DNA from: Pararhizobium sp.
Lineage (GTDB): Bacteria; Pseudomonadota; Alphaproteobacteria; Rhizobiales; Rhizobiaceae
Assembly: GCA_030655075.1 (NCBI GenBank)
Contig: JAURWE010000046.1
Span: 124,001 to 188,000 of the forward strand
Length of the DNA stretch: 64,000 nt
Direction: 5' to 3'
Shown piece by piece: positions 16,418-26,123 of the stretch. The stretch's first letter is position 1; each line of letters opens with the position of its first letter. A program made the translations under genes and the position numbers. The notes below the pieces were generated by a model. The model worked only from the letters and a program-made list of their open reading frames with translations, had not been told where the DNA came from and made no database searches.

Positions 16418-16864
16418 TCACTGTTGTCTCAGCGGGATACGGGTACCGGCGATCTGGAAGCGCGGGAAGAAGAACACGCCGACGATCGTGCCGGAATATC
16501 TGAGTTCGAGACCGGAGGATTCGCCGACGCAGAACATCGGCTGCTTCTGTCCATCGGGACGCTGGATGGTGGTCGAGTAGCAGAAGGACGACGACGTGGT
16601 CGCAGCTTTTTCGAACAGCTCCAGCACATGTGAGCGGTCAAGCATGTCATAGCCGGAAATCAGATTGAGCAGGCCGCAGTCGCGCTGCGCCAGACCGTGC
16701 ATCTCGGCAGACGTCTCGCCCAGGCGAAACAAGCCGTTCGACAGGTCGCCGCTCCAGGTTTCGGTAACGCAAAACTGGTTCAGCAGTTCGAAATCGACGT
16801 CGTTGATCCGCCCGGATTCCGGGTCGAATGGCGCAAAGGCATTGCTGGTCGAAATTTTAAACAC
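16418..16864 (-). CDS. Small PAS-like single-domain protein (paralogue B)
   Basis: A 148-residue paralogue of 8320-8772, aligning from the W-S-x-DL motif near 37 to the GTI-x-G-x-FFFP-x-F segment near 130, and sharing SSSFCYSTTI and FC-x-G exactly. The two conserved cysteines lie in these motifs. The N-terminal 30 residues differ. There is no effector domain. It converges on the FAD oxidoreductase gene with a 6-bp gap, and its upstream region is AT-rich with a perfect inverted repeat (16949-16970). The biochemical role is unknown. Confidence 0.65.
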   Translation of the reverse strand: MFKISTSNAFAPFDPESGRINDVDFELLNQFCVTETWSGDLSNGLFRLGETSAEMHGLAQRDCGLLNLISGYDMLDRSHVLELFEKAATTSSSFCYSTTIQRPDGQKQPMFCVGESSGLELRYSGTIVGVFFFPRFQIAGTRIPLRQQ

Positions 16865-16948
16865 TGTCGCCTCTGCTTCGGAAACAAACCCCGGCCACGG
16901 TCGAGCGGCCGTCCACGCGCGTTCTAAATACTAGAATCATCCAATCGG

Positions 16949-16970
16949 TAGAAATTTCAATAAATTTCTA
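16949..16970. promoter_or_regulatory. Inverted repeat upstream of PAS-like paralogue B
   Basis: TAGAAATTT-caat-AAATTTCTA, perfect 9-bp arms, about 85 bases before the start at 16864. It could be an operator or an AT-rich cruciform; its sequence differs from the palindrome before paralogue A. Confidence 0.45.
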
Positions 16971-17272
16971 GGGTATTCTCGTTTTTTTCCTACCGGATAC
17001 GTCTTTAGAAGATGTCGCAGGAGTCCTGCATTCGAACAGTCTGGTAAAAAATACTACAAATGCGTAACGGGATGAATAGAGCCAATTTCTACTGATATCA
17101 AAGGCTTCCTCTCCGTACAGTTAATGCGGAAAGTTTGAAAGAACACGTCATTCATCTTTGATGGTGGCTCAACCCGCTGTGAATCTGATGTTCACTTGGC
17201 CGGGGGTTATAGATCGTTTTTTGTCTGCGGCAATGGCCTTGCACAAAAAATGGCCTTCATATTTGCAGACGC
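16971..17272. other. AT-rich stretch without recognised genes
   Basis: About 300 bp between the PAS-like gene's promoter region and the groEL terminator. It contains poly-T runs and no open frame with coding character on either strand. A small RNA gene is possible, but I see no structure specific enough to claim one. Confidence 0.4.
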
Positions 17273-17300
17273 AAAAAAGGGCGGATCGTGAGATCCGCCC
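17273..17300 (-). terminator. Rho-independent terminator of groESL
   Basis: Perfect 9-bp GC-rich stem (17279-17287 with 17292-17300), GTGA loop, then six T on the minus strand (17278-17273). It lies 64 bases after the groEL stop. Confidence 0.92.
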
Positions 17301-17363
17301 TCTTCTGGTCCCATCGGGACCGATAGCCGTTAGGCCGTCATTCGTAAAAAGGCAGTGGCCTTC

Positions 17364-19007
<1,644 letters not shown>

Positions 19008-19073
19008 GTTAAAAACTCCCGGGCTGATGCCCAACTGGTTTTATGGATTGAAAGCGAAGGGTACCGGCTCGGA

Positions 19074-19370
19074 TCAGCCGATAACGCCCATGATGTCGGC
19101 TTCCTTCATGATCAGAAGGTCTTCGCCGTTGAGCTTGACTTCGGTGCCCGACCACTTGCCGAACAGGATGCGGTCGCCAGCCTTGACGTCGAGCGCAACG
19201 ATGTTGCCCTTGTCGTCACGAACGCCGGTGCCGACAGCAACGATTTCGCCTTCCTGCGGCTTTTCCTTGGCGGTATCCGGAATGATGATGCCGCCCTTGG
19301 TCTTTGCTTCAGACTCGACGCGACGTACAACGACGCGGTCATGCAGCGGGCGGAAATTGGTGTTTGTCAT
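19074..19370 (-). CDS. groES: 10-kDa co-chaperonin GroES
   Basis: A 98-residue lid of the GroEL chamber. FRPLHDRVVVRRVE at the N-terminus and the mobile loop region (ESEAKTKGGIIIPDTAKEKP) are typical. It is the first gene of the groESL operon and lies 58 bases downstream of a CIRCE element. Its length matches the family. Confidence 0.97.
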   Translation of the reverse strand: MTNTNFRPLHDRVVVRRVESEAKTKGGIIIPDTAKEKPQEGEIVAVGTGVRDDKGNIVALDVKAGDRILFGKWSGTEVKLNGEDLLIMKEADIMGVIG

Positions 19371-19428
19371 TGTCTAATCCCTCGATCAAATGACGGATAC
19401 GGATCGCGAGGCGACCCGACGGATGATA

Positions 19429-19455
19429 TTAGCACTCACCTTGGGAGAGTGCTAG
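19429..19455. promoter_or_regulatory. CIRCE element (HrcA operator)
   Basis: TTAGCACTC-N9-GAGTGCTAG, matching the consensus TTAGCACTC-N9-GAGTGCTAA at all but the last base. The heat-shock repressor HrcA binds this site. It sits between the groES promoter and start codon. Confidence 0.95.
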
Positions 19456-19463
19456 CGGCCTGC

Positions 19464-19492
19464 AGATAAGGGGGGGAACCGGATGAGTCAAG
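19464..19492 (-). promoter_or_regulatory. Candidate groESL promoter, possibly RpoH-type
   Basis: On the minus strand CTTGAC (19492-19487), 16-bp C-rich spacer, then CTTATCT (19470-19464), placing the transcription start next to the CIRCE element. CTTGA-type -35 sequences are shared by RpoH and housekeeping promoters in alphaproteobacteria, so the sigma factor is unresolved. Confidence 0.6.
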
Positions 19493-19537
19493 GATGAGCT
19501 GTCTAAAAAATTTCATCTCGAATGGTTACGAAGAGCG

Positions 19538-20914
19538 ATGCTGAGATCGACCCCTGATCTGCCAGGCGCCCCGATGAGCGAAGCGCCGCCGCACCCTTCC
19601 GCCATGGAAGCGGCGAAACTGTGGGCGAAGATCGGTTTCCTTGGTTTCGGCGGCCCGGCGGGCCAGATCGCCCTGATGCACAAGGAACTGGTCGAGGAGC
19701 GCCGCTGGATCTCCGAACGCCGTTTCCTGCACGCGCTCAACTATTGCATGCTGCTGCCCGGCCCGGAGGCCCAGCAACTGGCAACCTATATCGGCTGGCT
19801 GCTGCATGGCGCGCGCGGTGGCATCACGGCAGGGCTGCTGTTCATCCTGCCGGGTTTCCTCATTATTCTCGGCCTGTCCTCGGCCTATGCGCTGTTCCAG
19901 GAGACGGACTGGCTGGCGAACCTGTTCTTCGGCCTCAAGGCGGCGGTGCTGGCCATCGTCATCGAGGCGGTAATCCGCGTCGGGCGCCGGGCGCTGAAAA
20001 CGCGCTTCGCCCTCATTGTCGCTGCTCTCGCCTTCGCCGCCCTGTTTTTTCTGGCGCTGCCGTTTCCGCTGGTGGTGCTGGCAGCGGGCATCGCTGGTTA
20101 CATCGCCACCCGTTTACAGCCGGAGACCGGCGAAAAAGCCAGGGCGGCAGCACTTGGCGATAATCCCTCCGTCATCGATGAGAATTTTCCGCAGATCGTC
20201 TCGTCCTGGGGCCGTACGTTCCGCGTGCTCACCGTCTGGCTGGCGCTCTGGCTCGCCCCGTTTGTCCTCATCGGCGCCTTGGCCGGCGTCGACAATGTCT
20301 ATGCCGCCATCGGTCTGTTCTTCTCGAAAATGGCCATCGTTACCTTCGGCGGCGCCTATGCTGTGCTGGCCTATGTGGCGCAGCAGGCGGTGGACACCTA
20401 TCAGTGGCTGAAGCCCGGCGAGATGCTCGATGGGCTGGCGCTGGCCGAAACAACGCCGGGGCCACTGGTTCTGGTTCTGAGCTTCGTCGGTTTCATGGGC
20501 GCCTTCCGCGCGCCGATGGGGCTCGATCCATTGGCCGCAGGCCTGCTGGGAGCCACACTTGCCACCTGGGTGACCTTCGTGCCCTGTTTTCTCTGGATCT
20601 TTCTCGGCGCGCCCTATGTCGAGACGCTGCGCAACAACCGGGCGCTCGCCGGCGCCCTGTCGGCGATTTCGGCGGCGGTCACCGGCGTCATTCTCAATCT
20701 GGCGCTCTGGTTCGGCCTGCATGTCCTGTTCGCCACCGTGTCGAGATGGCAGGCAGGCCCGTTCTCCATGGCCGTGCCGGAGTGGGCAACGCTCGATGCT
20801 GCCGCACTGGGACTGACGCTGCTCGCCGCCTATGCATTGTTCCGCCTGAAGCTTGGTGTGATCACGACGCTCGGGCTCTGCGCACTCGCCGGTTTTCTCA
20901 TCCGGCTGATTTAG
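19538..20914 (+). CDS. chrA: Chromate transporter ChrA, two-domain
   Basis: A 458-residue membrane protein of the CHR family that exports chromate. The two homologous halves are visible: the N-terminal half starts with WAKIGFLGFGGPAGQ (near 30-44), the C-terminal half with FSKMAIVTFGGAYAVL (near 260-275), and each has a PGP-type motif (LLPGPEAQQL, TTPGPLVLVL). About ten hydrophobic segments are present. The start may be 12 codons later (19574). It is adjacent to no other metal gene and shows no sign of recent transfer. Confidence 0.9.
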   Translation: MLRSTPDLPGAPMSEAPPHPSAMEAAKLWAKIGFLGFGGPAGQIALMHKELVEERRWISERRFLHALNYCMLLPGPEAQQLATYIGWLLHGARGGITAGLLFILPGFLIILGLSSAYALFQETDWLANLFFGLKAAVLAIVIEAVIRVGRRALKTRFALIVAALAFAALFFLALPFPLVVLAAGIAGYIATRLQPETGEKARAAALGDNPSVIDENFPQIVSSWGRTFRVLTVWLALWLAPFVLIGALAGVDNVYAAIGLFFSKMAIVTFGGAYAVLAYVAQQAVDTYQWLKPGEMLDGLALAETTPGPLVLVLSFVGFMGAFRAPMGLDPLAAGLLGATLATWVTFVPCFLWIFLGAPYVETLRNNRALAGALSAISAAVTGVILNLALWFGLHVLFATVSRWQAGPFSMAVPEWATLDAAALGLTLLAAYALFRLKLGVITTLGLCALAGFLIRLI

Positions 20915-21960
20915 CGCGGCGGGTAGATGTGGTCCTGCCCGTTGAAATCCGAGACCGCATAACAGCCGTCGCCCATGTCGCGGATGCCATTGCTGCCGAT
21001 CACCGTCTTGCCGTGGCCGCCGGGAATATCGAGCACATAGGTCGGCTGGCAAAGGCCTGAAACCCGGCCGCGCAGCGCCGCCACCAGCGCCTGTCCCTCG
21101 GCGACCGTCATGCGGAAATGGCTTGTGCCCGGCGCCAGGTCCGGGTGGTGCAGATAGTATGGCTTGATGCGGTTTTCGACAAAGGCGCGCATCAGGTCTG
21201 CCAGCACGGCCGCATCGTCGTTGACGCCCTTGAGCAGCACGGTCTGGCTGACCATGGCGATGCCGGCATCGATCAGCCTGGCGCAGGCGGCGCGCGCGTC
21301 TGCCGTCAGTTCGCGCGGATGGTTGGCATGCAGCGCCACATAGGTGGTCTTGCCGCTCGCCGTCAGCGCCGCGATCAGATCAGCATCGATCCGCTCCGGC
21401 TCGGCCACCGGCACGCGGGTGTGAAAGCGCACAATCTTCACATGGCCGATATCAGTCAGCCGCAGCATGATCTCGCGCAGGCGGCGCGGCGACAGAACCA
21501 GCGGATCTCCGCCGGTCAGGATCACCTCCCAGATCTCGGGATGCGCGGCAATATAGGCGAACGCCGCCTCCATCGCCTCACCCGAAAGCGTGCCAAGCCC
21601 TTGCGGCCCCACAGCCTCGCGGCGGAAACAGAAGCGGCAATAGACCGGACAGATATGCACGGCCTTCAGGAGCACCCGGTCCGGATAGCGGTGCACGATG
21701 CCCTCGACGGGGCTATGCACCTGATCGCCGATCGGGTCGGCCCGCTCTTCCGGCAGAAGGTTCAGCTCGGCAAGATCGGGAACGAACTGCCGGGCGATCG
21801 GATCGTTGGGATCGTTGCGGTCGATCAACGCGGCAATCGCCGGCGTCAGCGCGATCGCATAATGCTCTGCAACCTGTTGCAGGCCGGCCCGGTCTTGCGC
21901 GCCGATGAGATCGGCAGCTTCTAGCTCCGGCACGGTCCTGATCGGCCGGATCGCGTTCAT
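20911..21960 (-). CDS. epmB: EF-P (R)-beta-lysylation enzyme EpmB, lysine-2,3-aminomutase-like
   Basis: A 349-residue radical-SAM enzyme that converts L-alpha-lysine to (R)-beta-lysine for attachment to elongation factor P. The [4Fe-4S] motif C104-x3-C108-x2-C111 (HICPVYCRFCFRREAV) is present and the PLP site is in the C-terminal part. Its ATG overlaps the epmA stop (ATGA), so the two modification enzymes are coupled, and efp is divergent upstream. That context favours EpmB over a catabolic aminomutase. Confidence 0.92.
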   Translation of the reverse strand: MNAIRPIRTVPELEAADLIGAQDRAGLQQVAEHYAIALTPAIAALIDRNDPNDPIARQFVPDLAELNLLPEERADPIGDQVHSPVEGIVHRYPDRVLLKAVHICPVYCRFCFRREAVGPQGLGTLSGEAMEAAFAYIAAHPEIWEVILTGGDPLVLSPRRLREIMLRLTDIGHVKIVRFHTRVPVAEPERIDADLIAALTASGKTTYVALHANHPRELTADARAACARLIDAGIAMVSQTVLLKGVNDDAAVLADLMRAFVENRIKPYYLHHPDLAPGTSHFRMTVAEGQALVAALRGRVSGLCQPTYVLDIPGGHGKTVIGSNGIRDMGDGCYAVSDFNGQDHIYPPR

Positions 21961-23021
21961 CGTTCCGTCTCCACGACCGGCGCCCAAAGCACCTGCTCGA
22001 TGCGCGAAGCGCCGGTCGCCAGCATCGCCAGCCGGTCGAAGCCGAGTGCGATGCCGCTGGCTTCGGGCATGATCGCCAGCGCGTCGAGAAAATCCTCGTC
22101 CAGCGGATAGGTCTCGCCATAGACCCGCATCTTTTCCTGCATTTCCATTTCGAACCGCCGCCGCTGCTCGGCCGCATTCGTCAGCTCGCCAAAAGCATTG
22201 GCCAACTCGACACCGCAGGCATAGAGCTCGAAGCGCTCGGCAACGCGGCCATCTTTAGCCGTTGGGCGGGCCAACGCCGCCTCGGCAGTCGGATATTCGT
22301 CGAGAATGGTCGCCCGCCCGAGCCCGAGATTGGGTTCCACCCGCTCGACAATGACGCGGCTGAACAGGTCCGCCCAGGTGTCGTCACCGGCAACCCGCAA
22401 CCCCGCAGCCTTCATGCCTGAGGCGAGATGCTCGCGGTCAGTCGCGCCGTCAGGGCCAAGAGAGCCGAGAAGATCGATGCCCGCGAACCGGTCGAAGGCT
22501 TCCGCGACGCTCAGGCGTTCCGGCGCGGCAAAAGGGTCGGTCTCGCGGCCGCGCCAGCTCAGCATCTTCGCGCCCGTCGTCTCCGCCGCCAGCGCCAGGA
22601 TCTCGGCGCAGTCGCCCATCAGTGCCTCGTAGGTCTCCCCGGCCCGATACCATTCGAGCATGGTGAATTCCGGATGATGCAGCAGACCGCGCTCGCGGTT
22701 GCGATAGACATGGGCAAAACAGGAGATGCGTTTCTCGCCGGCCGCCAAAAGCTTCTTGCAGGCAAATTCCGGCGATGTGTGCAGATAGAGCGGCTGGCCG
22801 CTGCCGTCATGGTTCAGCGCCTGCGTCGCAAAGGCGTGCAAATGCGCTTCGTTGCCGGGCGATATCTGCAGCGTTGCCGTGTCGACCTCGATGAAGCCCT
22901 TGATGGCGAAGAAATGGCGCAGCACCGCCTGCAGCCGGTTGCGTCCGATCAGGAACGGCCGCCGGTCGGCGTGGACATCGGGGGTCCACCAGGGGGAGGG
23001 TGTGGTCTGCTTATCGCGCAT
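21957..23021 (-). CDS. epmA: EF-P lysine ligase EpmA (PoxA/GenX)
   Basis: A 354-residue homologue of the class II lysyl-tRNA synthetase core that lacks the N-terminal anticodon-binding domain and ligates beta-lysine to a lysine of EF-P. Motifs 1-3 are present (IEVDTATLQISPGNEAHLHAF, FAHVYRNRERGLLHHPEF, ASGIALGFDRLAML). The ATG at 23021 (MRDKQTTPSPWW) gives the usual N-terminus; a longer frame to 23072 is less likely. It is divergent from efp and coupled to epmB. Confidence 0.92.
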   Translation of the reverse strand: MRDKQTTPSPWWTPDVHADRRPFLIGRNRLQAVLRHFFAIKGFIEVDTATLQISPGNEAHLHAFATQALNHDGSGQPLYLHTSPEFACKKLLAAGEKRISCFAHVYRNRERGLLHHPEFTMLEWYRAGETYEALMGDCAEILALAAETTGAKMLSWRGRETDPFAAPERLSVAEAFDRFAGIDLLGSLGPDGATDREHLASGMKAAGLRVAGDDTWADLFSRVIVERVEPNLGLGRATILDEYPTAEAALARPTAKDGRVAERFELYACGVELANAFGELTNAAEQRRRFEMEMQEKMRVYGETYPLDEDFLDALAIMPEASGIALGFDRLAMLATGASRIEQVLWAPVVETER

Positions 23022-23166
23022 CGCGGGACTTCTTTGGGACTTTCTCCGGGCCGGACTGGCAATCTTCGCCAAGATAGGTTAGGTGCGGCCCACAGTTCAT
23101 TTGCTGCGCTCGGGGCCGGATCGTCCGTCCTCTACGCTGCGGCCAACAGTGTTACAAGGAAGACTT

Positions 23167-23736
23167 ATGGTAAAGGTCATCGCTTCTTCGGTCCGCAAAG
23201 GCAATGTCCTTGAGGTCGACGGCAAGCTTTACGTGGTTCTCACGGCCAGCAATTTCCACCCCGGCAAGGGCACCCCCGTCACGCAGGTCGACATGCGCCG
23301 CATCTCCGACGGTACCAAGGTCTCCGAACGCTACCGCACGACCGAACAGGTCGAGCGCGCCTTCGTCGAAGATACCGAGCACGATTTCCTCTATGAAGAC
23401 GGCGAAGGCTTCCACTTCATGAACCCGGAAAGCTACGACCAGGTCGTCATGACCCCCGACGATGTCGGCGAGGACAAGGCTTACCTTGCCGAAGGCATGA
23501 AGGTCATCCTCAGCATCTACGAAGGCCTCGCCATCGCCATCCAGTTCCCGCGTCAGGTGACGCTCGAAATCATGGAAACCGAACCGGTCGTCAAGGGCCA
23601 GACGGCGTCGTCCTCCTACAAGCCGGCGATCCTGTCGAACGGCCTGCGCACCATGGTTCCCCCGCACATCAACGTCGGCACCCGCGTCGTCATCCTCACC
23701 GAAGACTGCTCCTACGTCGAGCGCGCCAAGGATTGA
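23167..23736 (+). CDS. efp: Elongation factor P
   Basis: A 189-residue translation factor that relieves ribosome stalling at polyproline stretches. The lysine that EpmA modifies is K34, at the tip of the loop (NFHPGKGTP). The three OB-like domains have typical length. An AAGGA ribosome site precedes the ATG; an upstream in-frame start at 23083 is rejected. Encoding efp back-to-back with epmA-epmB puts the factor and both modification enzymes in one locus. Confidence 0.96.
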   Translation: MVKVIASSVRKGNVLEVDGKLYVVLTASNFHPGKGTPVTQVDMRRISDGTKVSERYRTTEQVERAFVEDTEHDFLYEDGEGFHFMNPESYDQVVMTPDDVGEDKAYLAEGMKVILSIYEGLAIAIQFPRQVTLEIMETEPVVKGQTASSSYKPAILSNGLRTMVPPHINVGTRVVILTEDCSYVERAKD

Positions 23737-23764
23737 TGGGCTGGATCACTGGCTTTTTGCCGCG

Positions 23765-23814
23765 TAACCCCCCTCTGTCGGCAACGCCGACATCTCCCCC
23801 ACAAGGGGGGAGAT
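23765..23814 (+). repeat. RIME-like hairpin repeat, copy 6
   Basis: Small hairpin GTCGGC-aac-GCCGAC plus ATCTCCCC/GGGGAGAT hairpin, starting 29 bases after efp. It forms an inverted pair with 23867-23915. Confidence 0.85.
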
Positions 23815-23866
23815 GGATCGAAAGTTTTGTGCCTTCCTTACCGACAGATCGATGAGGGAAAAGAAT

Positions 23867-23915
23867 AATCTCCCCCCTAGTGGGGGAGATGTCACGCAGT
23901 GACAGAGGGGGGGTA
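23867..23915 (-). repeat. RIME-like hairpin repeat, copy 7 (inverted)
   Basis: Small hairpin GTCAC-gca-GTGAC. The 50-bp spacer between copies 6 and 7 has no coding character. Beyond it, about 115 bp of non-coding sequence leads to the next gene. Confidence 0.85.
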
Positions 23916-24033
23916 AACCCTCCGCAAATTCCGAATTTCCTTTGTGTTCCAATCATCCTCCGCACGAATCGGACTTGTGTTTGCGCCTCTTCCTTGCGAT
24001 GTGAGCCCAAGGGATCATTCACCGGGAATCCAT

Positions 24034-24882
24034 ATGGCCGTCCGCATCAACAGTTTTCGCGACATTGCCAAACGTTATGACGTGGTTCTGTGCGATGTGT
24101 GGGGTGTGCTGCACAATGGCGTGGCAGCCTTCGCGGGCGCCTCCGAAGCGCTGGCCGAAGCCCGGGCCAATGGCCTGACGGTCGTTCTCATCACCAATTC
24201 CCCGCGCCCCTTTCCCGGCGTCAAGGTGCAGATCCGCTCGCTCGGCGTGCTGGATGAATCCTATGACCGCATCGTCACCTCGGGCGACGTCACCCGCGCG
24301 CTGATCGCCGCCGGTCCGAAGAAGATCTATTTTATCGGCGCCGACCGTGATTTTCCGTTGCTCGAAGGCCTCGGCGTCACGATGGTATCCTCGGAAGATG
24401 CCGAGATGGTCGTCTGCGCCGGCCTGTTTGATGATGAGAGCGAAACGCCGGAACATTACCGCGCGACGCTCGCCGGTCTGGTCAAGCGCAAGATCCCCTT
24501 CATTTGCGCCAATCCCGATCTGGTCGTCGAGCGCGGCGACCGGCTGATCCCCTGCGCCGGTGCGCTTGCCAAGCTCTTTGAAGAGATGGGCGGCGAGGTC
24601 CGCATTTCCGGCAAGCCGCACATTCCGATCTACCGCGTCGCCCTTGCCGAAGCCAAGTCCGTGCGCGGCAGCATCGACATGTCCCGCGTGATTGCGATTG
24701 GCGACGGCATGCCGACCGACGTCAAGGGCGCCCAGGATTTCAATCTCGACCTGCTCTATATCAGCCACGGCATTCATGCGGCCGAATACACGGTGAACGG
24801 TCGCACCGACGAGGCGAAGCTGACCGCATTCCTGACGCGCGAAGCAGCCGAGCCCAAGTGGTGGATGCCAAAGCTTGCCTGA
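24034..24882 (+). CDS. HAD-superfamily class IIA hydrolase (TIGR01459-like)
   Basis: 282 residues. The N-terminal HAD motif is the variant CDVWGVLHNG (near 16-25), followed by ITNSPRP (motif II), KPHIPIYRVA (motif III lysine) and GDGMPTDVKGAQ (motif IV). The IIA cap and the substitution of the second Asp by Trp resemble a family of proteobacterial HAD proteins annotated TIGR01459, whose substrate is unknown. The ATG at 24034 is preferred to the longer frame beginning at 23944. ribF follows after 19 bases. Confidence 0.85.
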   Translation: MAVRINSFRDIAKRYDVVLCDVWGVLHNGVAAFAGASEALAEARANGLTVVLITNSPRPFPGVKVQIRSLGVLDESYDRIVTSGDVTRALIAAGPKKIYFIGADRDFPLLEGLGVTMVSSEDAEMVVCAGLFDDESETPEHYRATLAGLVKRKIPFICANPDLVVERGDRLIPCAGALAKLFEEMGGEVRISGKPHIPIYRVALAEAKSVRGSIDMSRVIAIGDGMPTDVKGAQDFNLDLLYISHGIHAAEYTVNGRTDEAKLTAFLTREAAEPKWWMPKLA

Positions 24883-24901
24883 CAGCACACAAGAGGCCGA
24901 C

Positions 24902-25882
24902 ATGACGGTTTTTCATCGCAACGAAACCCGTGAACCGCTGCCGACCGGCCTGCAGGGCGGCGTTGTCGCCATCGGCAATTTCGACGGTGTTCATCGCGGC
25001 CACCAGACGGTTCTCAACCGGGCCCTGGAACAGGCCAAGAAAATCGGCGTTCCCGCCCTCGTGCTGACCTTCGAGCCGCATCCGCGCACGGTCTTCAGGC
25101 CCGATGCCCCGGTTTTCCGCCTGACGCCGGCGCCGCTGAAGGCGGCGCTTCTCGAGAGTATGGGTTTTGCCGCCGTCATCGAATATCCGTTCGACCGGGA
25201 TTTTTCCAATCGTTCGGCCAATGATTTCATTCAGTCGGTGCTGCTCGACTGGCTGCACGCCTCCCACGTGGTCACCGGCTTCGATTTCCACTTCGGCAAG
25301 GGCCGCGAGGGCGGTCCGGCGTTTCTTATGGAGGCCGGCGGAAAATACGGTTTCGGCGCCACGCTGGTCGATGCCTTCCGCGATGAAAGCGCTGCCGTCG
25401 TCTCGTCCAGCCATATCCGCACGCTGCTGGCCGAAGGCGATGTCTCGCAGGCCGCCGGGCTGCTCGGTTACCGCTATACGGTCTCGGCCGAGGTGATCGA
25501 CGGCCAGAAACTCGGCCGCACGCTCGGCTATCCGACCGCCAACATGCAGCTTCCCCCAGAAGTAACCCTGCGCTCCGGCATCTATGCCGTCCGCTTCCGC
25601 CGCCCGTCCGGCCGCATCCATGATGGCGTCGCGAGCTTCGGCCGCCGCCCGACGGTCACCGAAAACGGCGCGCCGCTGCTCGAAACCTTCCTGTTCGATT
25701 TCAACGACAGCCTCTATGGCGAAGTCTGTTCCGTGTCCTTCTTCGGCCACCTGCGCGACGAGCTGAAATTCGACGGGCTCGATGCGCTGATCGTGCAGAT
25801 GAAGCAGGACGAGGCCGAGGCGCGGGCGCTTCTGGCCGGCGTTACGCCTCTCGGGTCGCTGGACACCGCCATTGCCTGGTGA
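24902..25882 (+). CDS. ribF: Bifunctional riboflavin kinase / FAD synthetase
   Basis: A 326-residue enzyme that phosphorylates riboflavin to FMN and adenylylates FMN to FAD. The N-terminal nucleotidyltransferase domain has the GNFDGVHRGHQ motif (near 26-36), and the C-terminal flavokinase domain has GRTLGYPTANM (near 210). The start at 24902 follows an AAGAGG site and gives the standard N-terminus. It follows the HAD gene closely and precedes ileS by 241 bp; ribF-ileS adjacency is common in proteobacteria. No FMN riboswitch was seen upstream. Confidence 0.95.
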   Translation: MTVFHRNETREPLPTGLQGGVVAIGNFDGVHRGHQTVLNRALEQAKKIGVPALVLTFEPHPRTVFRPDAPVFRLTPAPLKAALLESMGFAAVIEYPFDRDFSNRSANDFIQSVLLDWLHASHVVTGFDFHFGKGREGGPAFLMEAGGKYGFGATLVDAFRDESAAVVSSSHIRTLLAEGDVSQAAGLLGYRYTVSAEVIDGQKLGRTLGYPTANMQLPPEVTLRSGIYAVRFRRPSGRIHDGVASFGRRPTVTENGAPLLETFLFDFNDSLYGEVCSVSFFGHLRDELKFDGLDALIVQMKQDEAEARALLAGVTPLGSLDTAIAW

Positions 25883-26123
25883 GGGCAGGCGCCGTTTGCC
25901 TGCGCGAACACTCTTCCTTTTCTGCTGAAAACCCCTTATTGAACGCCGATCATGACCCGAACCGTGGCTATCATAGGTCTGCGAATTATCGGCCCGGCTT
26001 TCCGTGCTCTCTGAAGAGCCGGAACGTCCGGGTTTTCGGCGCTGACCAAGACGGCGCCTTCCGCCATCCACATCGACCGGCATTTCACGGCGCACTTGAC
26101 GCGCGAAAGACGATAGCACCACC
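25883..26123. other. Non-coding gap before ileS
   Basis: 241 bp between ribF and ileS. A 6-bp GC hairpin (25885-25890 with 25898-25903) lies just after the ribF stop but lacks an adjacent T tract. Nothing else recognisable is seen, and there is no T-box-like structure. Confidence 0.4.

Noticed and set aside
23083..23166. Upstream start for efp
   Set aside because: It would add 28 residues before the invariant EF-P N-terminus and lacks a better ribosome site.
25883..26123. Leader regulation (T-box or attenuator) before ileS
   Set aside because: No terminator/antiterminator pair or conserved T-box element is visible; T-boxes are also rare in proteobacteria.
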